From: CAYLZN01 sp964387935
GTDB taxonomy: Bacteria; Acidobacteriota; Vicinamibacteria; Vicinamibacterales; JAFNAJ01
NCBI GenBank assembly: GCA_964387935.1
Contig: CAYLZN010000305.1
Coordinates: 1 to 7,188 of the forward strand
DNA length: 7,188 nt
Reading direction: 5' to 3'
A model generated the notes under the pieces. The model was given only the letters and a program-made list of their open reading frames with translations. It ran no database searches and was not told the origin of the DNA. Shown here piece by piece: positions 1 to 4,971 of the stretch (the first letter of the stretch is position 1; each line of letters starts with the position of its first letter). The position numbers and the translations under genes were made by a program.

Positions 1-533
1 CGATCACGTCGTTCAACTACGAGAACATCGGCGTGAACATCGACATCACGCCGCGGATTCACCACAACGACGACGTCTCGCTCACGCTGAAAATTGAGAT
101 CAGCAACGTGTCGGGCACCGGGTTCGGCGGGTTGCCGACGTTCGGCAACCGTCAGATCACGACGACGATCCGGCTCAAGGACGGCGAGACGAACATGCTG
201 GCCGGGCTGATCCGCGACGAAGACCGGAAGACGCTCGATGGCGTGCCCGGCCTGTCGGATCTGCCGATCCTGGGCCGGCTCTTCGCCGCGAACCACGTCG
301 AGACGATCGAGACCGACGTGGTGCTGATGGTCACGCCCCGGATCATCCGGGTGCTGGACCTGAAAGCGGAGGACCTGGCGGCATTCCGCGTGGGGCGCGA
401 AGGGAGCTCGAGCGCGATCGTCGAGTTCCCCTCAAACGTGCCGGGCGAACCGCCTGCCGACCCCGGGGCGCCGCCGGCGCAGCGTCCAGGACAGGTCGCA
501 CCGGTCAGGCCCCCGAAGCCGCCTGGCGACTAG
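1..533 (+). CDS. Secretin C-terminal region (GspD/type II-type), 5' partial
   Basis: This is the 3' end of a gene that starts before the window; the reading frame begins at base 3 and ends at a TAG at 531-533, giving 176 visible residues. The first ~115 residues match the core beta-barrel secretin domain: the stretch around TPRIH, a strand ending in EISNVSG, NRQITTTIRLKDGET, AGLIRDE, then the secretin signature VPGLSDLPILGRLF (fragment residues 81-94) and the closing VVLMVTPRIIR strand. Secretins multimerise into the outer-membrane channel of type II secretion or type IV pilus systems. The order of motifs fits GspD better than PilQ, but without the N-domains the subtype is not certain. After the barrel there is a tail of about 60 residues, proline- and alanine-rich toward the end, with no domain I recognise. 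The tail may hold the pilotin-binding or S-domain, but this is a guess. The 3' end overlaps the convergent mpl gene by 29 bp. Confidence 0.9.
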   Translation, partial: ITSFNYENIGVNIDITPRIHHNDDVSLTLKIEISNVSGTGFGGLPTFGNRQITTTIRLKDGETNMLAGLIRDEDRKTLDGVPGLSDLPILGRLFAANHVETIETDVVLMVTPRIIRVLDLKAEDLAAFRVGREGSSSAIVEFPSNVPGEPPADPGAPPAQRPGQVAPVRPPKPPGD

Positions 534-1917
534 AGAGCGCCGCCAGCAACTGTTCGTGAATCCCGCCGAAGCCCCCGTTGGACATCAGGACGACCAGGTC
601 CCCGGGTCTGGCCTCGGTGACCAGCACCTCGACAATCTCCGGCACCGTCGGCACGAAGCGCGCCTGGCGCCCGTCGTCGACGAGCGCGCGAACGAGGGCC
701 TCGGGCCGCAGGCGGCGTTCGTCGGGAATCGAGGAACGAAACACGGCGGCCACAATCGTCTCGTCCGCCAGTCGGAGCGCCTCGATGAACTCGCCCTCGA
801 ACACCCGCAGGCATGACGTCGCGGAACGGGGCTCGAGGACGGCCCAGATCCGGGCCTGCGGGTGGGCCAGCCGCAGGGCCCCGAGGGTCTCGGCGACCGC
901 TGTGGGATGGTGGGCGAAGTCGTCGTAGACGCGGATGCCCTGCGCCACGCCCCGGAGTTCCAGGCGGCGCTTGACGCCCTCGAACCGCCCCAGCCCCTCG
1001 GCCATCATCGTGGCGCTCAGCCCAAGCTCCGCCCCCACCGCGATGGCCGCGAGCGCGTTGCGGACGTTGTGCGCGCCCAGCAGCGGCACCACGAAGTCGC
1101 CGAAGTAGCCCCGCTCGCGCCAGACCTGGAATGCGGTCCCGGTTTCCCCCACCCTCACCTCGGTGGCGCGCCAGTCGCAGCCCTCGCCCAGCCCGAAGGT
1201 CTGCACGCGCGAACGCGCGGCCGGCGCAAGCGCGCGTGCCAGGGGGCTGTCGCCGCCCAGCAGCAGCAGCCCCCTGCGCGGTACGAGCAGGACGAACCGT
1301 CGGAACGCCAGCAGCACGGCGTCGAGGTCGGGATAGATGTCCGCGTGATCGAACTCCACGTTGTTCACGATGGCGATGTCGGGGAGGTACTTGAGGAACT
1401 TCGCCGTCTTGTCGAAAAACGCCGAGTCGTACTCGTCACCCTCGATGACGAAGTCCCGCCCGCGCCCGAGGCGGTAGCTGGACCCGAAGTTCGCGGCGAT
1501 CCCTCCGACGAGGGCACTCGGGTCGAGCCCCCCTTCGGTGAGCAGCCACGCGGTGATCGACGTCGTCGTGGTCTTGCCGTGCGTGCCGGCCACGACGATC
1601 GATCGCGCACCCCACAGGAACTCGTCGCGCACGACCTCGGGCAGCGAGGCGTAGCGGATCTTCCGATCCAGCACCTCTTCGAGTTCGGGGTTCCCCCGCG
1701 AGATCGCGTTGCCGACGACCACCAGGTCGAGATCGCCGGTGATGTGCTCGGCGTGATAGCCGTTGAGGACGGGAATGCCCTCCTGGCGGAGAAAGTCGCT
1801 CATCGGCGGATACACGGCCTGGTCGGAGCCGGTGACCTCGTGCCCGCGCTGACGCAGGAGGGCTGCGAGCGTGGCCATCGCCACGCCGCAGACCCCTATC
1901 AGATGGACTCGCTTCAT
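505..1917 (-). CDS. mpl: UDP-N-acetylmuramate:L-alanyl-gamma-D-glutamyl-meso-diaminopimelate ligase (murein peptide ligase)
   Basis: Mpl is a cytoplasmic ATP-dependent Mur ligase that attaches the recycled tripeptide L-Ala-gamma-D-Glu-meso-Dap to UDP-MurNAc. The product re-enters peptidoglycan synthesis at the UDP-MurNAc-tripeptide stage. The 470-residue product has the family length (E. coli Mpl is slightly shorter). Visible landmarks are the N-terminal Rossmann start HLIGVCGVAMATLA (5-18), VTGSD and YPPMS (28-40), GNAISRGNP (69-77), the ATP loop GTHGKTTTT (111-119, Lys115), EGDEYDSAFFDK (159-170), NNVEFDHADIYPD (185-197), RRLELRG (317-323), YDDFAHHPTAV (331-341), LEPRSATS (361-368) and MSNGGFGGIH (445-454). 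YPPMS, the EPRS motif and the GGFGGIH end separate Mpl from MurC. The open frame runs 187 codons further upstream over ldcA, but the ATG at 1917 begins the conserved N-terminus and has a Shine-Dalgarno sequence. It overlaps the ldcA stop as ATGA, so translation is probably coupled. It is the last gene of nagZ-ldcA-mpl. Confidence 0.96.
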   Translation of the reverse strand: MKRVHLIGVCGVAMATLAALLRQRGHEVTGSDQAVYPPMSDFLRQEGIPVLNGYHAEHITGDLDLVVVGNAISRGNPELEEVLDRKIRYASLPEVVRDEFLWGARSIVVAGTHGKTTTTSITAWLLTEGGLDPSALVGGIAANFGSSYRLGRGRDFVIEGDEYDSAFFDKTAKFLKYLPDIAIVNNVEFDHADIYPDLDAVLLAFRRFVLLVPRRGLLLLGGDSPLARALAPAARSRVQTFGLGEGCDWRATEVRVGETGTAFQVWRERGYFGDFVVPLLGAHNVRNALAAIAVGAELGLSATMMAEGLGRFEGVKRRLELRGVAQGIRVYDDFAHHPTAVAETLGALRLAHPQARIWAVLEPRSATSCLRVFEGEFIEALRLADETIVAAVFRSSIPDERRLRPEALVRALVDDGRQARFVPTVPEIVEVLVTEARPGDLVVLMSNGGFGGIHEQLLAALSSRQAASGA

Positions 1918-2840
1918 TCGACGGCCGCCTCCTCGACGACCAGCATGGGCGCGCCCGGGTCTGCCTGCACGCGGCAACGCACGCCGAGCGGCAGGGTCCA
2001 CGCCGCCCCGCGGGTGTGCCCGGACGGGAATCCCCAGAGGATCGGGCCCTGGAACTCCGACAGGCACTCGGTGACGACATCGAGCGCGGTCGGGTCCCCA
2101 CCGGGCTCGTCGCACCCCGGCAACTCGCCGAAGACGATGGCCGCGGCCCGCTCGAGCACGCCGGCCAGCCGTACCTGCGTGAGCATGCGGTCGATCCGGT
2201 AGGGACGCTCGTTGACCTCGTCGATGAAGAACACGAAGCCCGGCGGCGGTGAGAACGCGAACGGCGTGCCGAGCGACGCGCAGATCTGCGTGAGGGTCCC
2301 GCCGAGCAGCACGCCGCCGGCGTCTCCGGGTCTGATCACCGCGAGCGCATCCGGCCGCAGGGACCCCAGGGGCACCGGGTTCGTGAGGGCCTCGAGGAAC
2401 GTCCGGCGGTCGTAGGTCCCGGCGCCCCCGCTGAGGCGACCCGCCACGGTCGGCCCGTGAAAGCTCACCAGGTTGCAATCGAGCGTCACGAACTGCAGGA
2501 GCGAGGTCAGGTCGCTGTATCCGATGATGGGTTTGGCGCCTGCCACCACCGTGGCCGGGTCGAGGAACGGGAGCAGCTGTACGCTCCCGTAGCCGCCGCG
2601 CGCACCGATGATGCCGTCGATCGAGGGGTCCTCGAGCGCCTCGGTGAGCGCCGCGGCCCTGGCTCGCGCGTCACCGGCGACGAACCGCTGGCGATCGAAC
2701 GTGCGTGGATCGACGACCGGCTCGAAGCCGAGGTCGCGAAGCTCCAGCAGGCCACGGTCGAACTCCTCGTGCGAGAACGGGCTGGCCGGAGCGACGACGG
2801 CGACACGGGAGCCGGCCCGCAGCCGGCGTGGGCGACGCAT
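1914..2840 (-). CDS. ldcA: Muramoyltetrapeptide (LD-) carboxypeptidase, peptidase family S66
   Basis: LdcA removes the terminal D-Ala from L-Ala-D-Glu-Dap-D-Ala tetrapeptides in the cytoplasm, making the tripeptide that Mpl uses. The 308-residue product is of normal S66 length and has no signal peptide. Landmarks: VAVVAPASPF near the start (13-22), the ARGGYGS loop (80-86), the nucleophile elbow IGYSD with Ser109, SFHGPTVAG (126-134), LLGGTLT (178-184), the acidic segment FIDEVNERPYRIDRML (205-220) and the histidine segment FPSGHT with His275. Ser109 and His275 align with Ser115 and His285 of Pseudomonas LdcA. The catalytic Glu217 of that enzyme aligns with Asp207 here, next to Glu208, because the usual Glu-Asp order is reversed. 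The closely related self-immunity protease MccF shares the fold, but the setting between nagZ and mpl argues for cell-wall recycling. The ATG at 2840 lies 3 bp after the nagZ stop and has no evident Shine-Dalgarno, so it probably depends on coupling to nagZ. It overlaps mpl by 4 bp. Confidence 0.93.
   Translation of the reverse strand: MRRPRRLRAGSRVAVVAPASPFSHEEFDRGLLELRDLGFEPVVDPRTFDRQRFVAGDARARAAALTEALEDPSIDGIIGARGGYGSVQLLPFLDPATVVAGAKPIIGYSDLTSLLQFVTLDCNLVSFHGPTVAGRLSGGAGTYDRRTFLEALTNPVPLGSLRPDALAVIRPGDAGGVLLGGTLTQICASLGTPFAFSPPPGFVFFIDEVNERPYRIDRMLTQVRLAGVLERAAAIVFGELPGCDEPGGDPTALDVVTECLSEFQGPILWGFPSGHTRGAAWTLPLGVRCRVQADPGAPMLVVEEAAVE
1928..1934 (-). promoter_or_regulatory. Shine-Dalgarno sequence of mpl inside the ldcA 3' end
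   Basis: On the minus strand this reads GAGGAGG, 10 bases before the mpl ATG at 1917. It lies in the codons for the Glu-Glu-Ala-Ala tail of LdcA. It fixes the mpl start and is the only full-strength ribosome binding site I see before any gene here. The 10-base spacing is somewhat long. Confidence 0.65.
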
Positions 2841-2843
2841 GGG

Positions 2844-3938
2844 TCACACGAAGGCGGCCATCGCCTCGGCCACCGCCGCGTGCTCCGGCGTGGCGAGCAC
2901 CTGGGCCAGTTCCGGGGCGGAGAGGGGCTTCGGCGCGGCATCGGCGAGGAATCGCTCCTTGGCGCGGCGCTGCCGCGCTCGCGCGGCGTCCAGCAGCGGC
3001 ATCGAGAGCTCCTCCCGCTCCGCCGCATAGATGATCGCCTCGAGCAGGCGCGCATGCTGGTCGTGGTCGGTGCCGCAGGCGAGGACAATATCGCAACCGG
3101 CCGCAATGGCCTCGACCGCGGCACGTTCCAGGGGCACGCGTGCGCTCACGGCCTTCATGTCGAGGTCGTCGGTGAGCACGAGGCCCGAGAACCCAAGCGT
3201 GCCGCGCAACTGGCCGGTCACGACCGCGGCCGACAACGAGGCGGGGGCCCGTTCGTCGAAGGCGGGCACCAGGAGGTGTCCCACCATGATGGAGGCGACG
3301 CCGGCGTCGATGGCCGCCCTGAACGGGACCCACTCCACCTCGTCGAAGCGCTCGGGCGGAAGCTCCACGACCGGCAGGTCCAGGTGCGAGTCCACCCCCG
3401 TGTCGCCGTGACCGGGAAAGTGCTTGCCCGACGCGGCAATGCCGGCCTCCTGCAGCGCCAGGGCGATCTCGCGACCGTAGTCGGCGACGAGCCTCGGATC
3501 CGTGCTGAGCGCGCGGTCCCCGATCGCCGGGTTGCGGGGGTTCGTCAGCACGTCGAGCACCGGCGCGAAATCGAACGTGATGCCGACCGCCTTGAGCTCG
3601 CGCGCCATCGCGGCAGCGAACCGGCGAACCAGCCCGACGTCCTGCGCCCGACCGAGCGCCGCCATCGGAGGCCAGAGGGTGAACGCAGGGCGGAGCCGGG
3701 CCACGCGGCCCCCTTCCTGGTCAACGGCCACCCAGAGGGGCGTGGTCTCCGAGAGCCGGCGCGTCTCGAACGCGAGGTCCGCCACCTGCACGGGCTCCTC
3801 GACGTTGCGCGCGAACAGCACGACCCCGGCGAGGTCGAAGTCCCGGGCGAGCGCACGAAGCTCGGTGGGGATGGTGGGCCCGGCGAAGCCGACCATCACG
3901 AACTGCCCCACGGTGCGACGGAGGTCACGCAAGGACAT
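2844..3938 (-). CDS. nagZ: Beta-N-acetylhexosaminidase, glycoside hydrolase family 3
   Basis: NagZ cleaves GlcNAc from GlcNAc-1,6-anhydroMurNAc(-peptides) in the cytoplasm during murein recycling. The 364-residue product has a single GH3 barrel and no signal peptide, which fits the cytoplasmic Gram-negative type. Visible motifs: GVVLFARNV (38-46), VAVDQEGGRVARL (70-82), FDFAPVLDV (122-130), NPAIGDRALSTDP (136-148), KHFPGHGDTGVDSH (172-185, which carries the Asp/His acid-base dyad, Asp183 and His185) and LVLTDDLDM (253-261, predicted nucleophile Asp257). The frame stays open to 4052, but those extra codons lie inside the divergent kinase gene. The ATG at 3938 gives the family N-terminus MSLRDLRRTVGQ. 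There is no Shine-Dalgarno before it, and a TATAAT lies about 10 bases upstream, so the mRNA may have almost no leader. It is the first gene of the operon with ldcA and mpl. Confidence 0.95.
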   Translation of the reverse strand: MSLRDLRRTVGQFVMVGFAGPTIPTELRALARDFDLAGVVLFARNVEEPVQVADLAFETRRLSETTPLWVAVDQEGGRVARLRPAFTLWPPMAALGRAQDVGLVRRFAAAMARELKAVGITFDFAPVLDVLTNPRNPAIGDRALSTDPRLVADYGREIALALQEAGIAASGKHFPGHGDTGVDSHLDLPVVELPPERFDEVEWVPFRAAIDAGVASIMVGHLLVPAFDERAPASLSAAVVTGQLRGTLGFSGLVLTDDLDMKAVSARVPLERAAVEAIAAGCDIVLACGTDHDQHARLLEAIIYAAEREELSMPLLDAARARQRRAKERFLADAAPKPLSAPELAQVLATPEHAAVAEAMAAFV

Positions 3939-3947
3939 CGGGCGGCC

Positions 3948-3953
3948 ATTATA
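3948..3953 (-). promoter_or_regulatory. -10 element of the nagZ-ldcA-mpl promoter
   Basis: The minus strand reads TATAAT, a perfect sigma-70 type -10 hexamer. The expected start of transcription, 7 bases downstream of its last T, is near base 3941, only 3 bases before the nagZ ATG. No good -35 hexamer is visible at 16-18 bp spacing (that region lies in the kinase gene). The prediction rests on the -10 match and on its rarity in GC-rich DNA. Confidence 0.55.
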
Positions 3954-3955
3954 AT
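3950..3955 (+). promoter_or_regulatory. -10 element of the GHMP kinase promoter
   Basis: The plus strand reads TATAAT, overlapping the minus-strand hexamer by 4 bases. Seven bases after its last T is 3962, exactly the G of the GTG start codon, which predicts a leaderless transcript. The -35 region would fall inside nagZ and shows no clear match to TTGACA. Confidence 0.55.
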
Positions 3956-3961
3956 GCCGGC

Positions 3962-4963
3962 GTGCGAATCGATTCGTCGGCTCCAACCCGTGTCGACCTG
4001 GCGGGCGGCACGGTCGACATCTGGCCGCTCTACCTCTTCCACCGCGACGCACAGACGATCAACTGCGCGCTGAGCCTGCGCGCGCGCTGTTCGCTCACCT
4101 CCCGCCGGGACGGGCGTCTGGTCATTCGCTCGCAGGACAGCGGTCGCACCGTCGACGTCGCGCACTGGCAGGACCTGCAAGACGAGTCGGACCTGAAGCT
4201 CCTGGGACGCCTGCTGCACTATTTCGAGGTGGACGGCGTCGAGGTCGTCACCCAGTCCGATTCGCCGATGGGCGCGGGGATCGCTGGATCGTCGGCGCTC
4301 AATATCGCGGTCTGCGGAGCACTCGCGCGGTGGCGCGGCCTGACGCTCAGCGACGACGCACTCCTGCAGATCGCGCAGAACGTCGAGGCCCAGGCGATCG
4401 ACGTGCCGACCGGGGTGCAGGACTATCGCCCCGCGTTGTACGGCGGCGTGTCCGCCGTCGAACTGCGCGTCGCGGGCGTCACGAGGGTGCCCATTGCCGT
4501 GGACCCGCGTGCGCTCGCATCACGCCTCATGCTGGCGTACACCGGCGCCTCCCGCAACTCCGGCATCAACAACTGGGAGGTGTTCAAGCGCCACATCGAC
4601 GGCGACGTGCAGGTCTTCGAGGCCTTCGAGCACATCTGTCAGGCCGCCGGCGACACGCGTCACGCGCTGGAGTGCGCGGACTGGGATGGCCTGGCCGCGG
4701 CGATCGACCACGAATGGGAGACACGCAAGCGGCTGGCTCCGGGCGTGACGACACCGGGAATCGAGGATCTGATCTCGCGCGCCCGCGCCGCGGGGGCACG
4801 CGCCGCCAAGGTGTGCGGCGCCGGCGGGGGCGGGTGCCTGTTCTGTGTCATCGAGCCCGATCGCCGCACGGCGGTCGCAACCGCGCTGCAAGAGGGCGGG
4901 GCGCGCGTGCTGGACTTCACGATCGATCCCGAGGGCCTGCGAGTCGACACGCCCGAGTCCTGA
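3962..4963 (+). CDS. GHMP family sugar kinase, similar to D-glycero-D-manno-heptose 7-phosphate kinase
   Basis: GHMP kinases transfer the ATP gamma-phosphate to a sugar or other small alcohol in the cytoplasm. The 333-residue product has the N-terminal substrate strand APTRVDLAGGTVDIWP (7-22), the ATP-binding loop SPMGAGIAGSSALNIA (101-116), the middle motif GVQDYRPALYGG (151-162) and the C-terminal glycine-rich motif KVCGAGGGGCLF (283-294). The QD-Y-aa-GG pattern, the GAGGGG motif and the ending FTIDPEGLRV resemble the HddA group, which phosphorylates the anomeric carbon of heptose 7-phosphate. The ATP loop differs slightly: GIAGSSA where HddA-type enzymes usually have GLGSSS. The start is a GTG; the next in-frame ATG is deep in the protein (residue 103), and the out-of-frame ATG at 3954 cannot serve. 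No Shine-Dalgarno is present. It is divergent from nagZ and 8 bp before polX, so the two are probably co-transcribed. The substrate is not settled: a heptose phosphate or a recycled cell-wall sugar are both possible. Confidence 0.88.
   Translation: MRIDSSAPTRVDLAGGTVDIWPLYLFHRDAQTINCALSLRARCSLTSRRDGRLVIRSQDSGRTVDVAHWQDLQDESDLKLLGRLLHYFEVDGVEVVTQSDSPMGAGIAGSSALNIAVCGALARWRGLTLSDDALLQIAQNVEAQAIDVPTGVQDYRPALYGGVSAVELRVAGVTRVPIAVDPRALASRLMLAYTGASRNSGINNWEVFKRHIDGDVQVFEAFEHICQAAGDTRHALECADWDGLAAAIDHEWETRKRLAPGVTTPGIEDLISRARAAGARAAKVCGAGGGGCLFCVIEPDRRTAVATALQEGGARVLDFTIDPEGLRVDTPES
3965..3976. repeat. 12-bp perfect palindrome at the start of the kinase gene
   Basis: CGAATCGATTCG is identical to its reverse complement. 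It covers codons 2-5 of the kinase and sits just downstream of the plus-strand -10 and in the -35 area of the minus-strand promoter. A dimeric repressor site here could control both directions. A chance palindrome within codons is the alternative. Confidence 0.3.
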
Positions 4964-4971
4964 TCCGGTCC

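Noticed and set aside
1203..1239. 9-bp inverted repeat (GCACGCGCG / CGCGCGTGC) with a 19-base loop inside mpl
   Set aside because: It lies in Arg/Ala codons of a variable linker, where CG-only repeats arise easily. It has no T-run and no promoter context.
1258..1270. CAG triplet run in mpl as a microsatellite
   Set aside because: Only about four units, and on the coding strand it is a run of leucine codons (CTG) in a beta strand; normal for GC-rich leucine codon use.
862..2202. Long plus-strand open frame (446 codons) opposite mpl and ldcA
   Set aside because: It mirrors the real minus-strand genes and has no motif; stop codons are rare in all frames at this GC content.
1918..2478. 187-codon N-terminal extension of mpl in the same frame
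   Set aside because: It overlaps ldcA in another frame, is Arg/Gly-rich without homology, and the family N-terminus and the Shine-Dalgarno both point to the ATG at 1917.
3939..4052. 38-codon N-terminal extension of nagZ
   Set aside because: It would run through the kinase gene and across the promoter. The residues are Arg-rich and unlike NagZ, which normally starts where the ATG at 3938 does.
2457..4073. Long plus-strand open frame (538 codons) opposite nagZ and ldcA
   Set aside because: It is antisense to two genes with clear family motifs. The translation is rich in Arg, His, Glu and Gly with no recognisable domain, as expected from the mirror frame of GC-rich coding DNA.
4330..4971. Upstream extension of the polX frame over the kinase gene
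   Set aside because: The kinase frame carries the conserved GHMP motifs in this stretch, while the extension is mirror-like Arg-rich sequence. PolX homologues start at the ATG at 4972.
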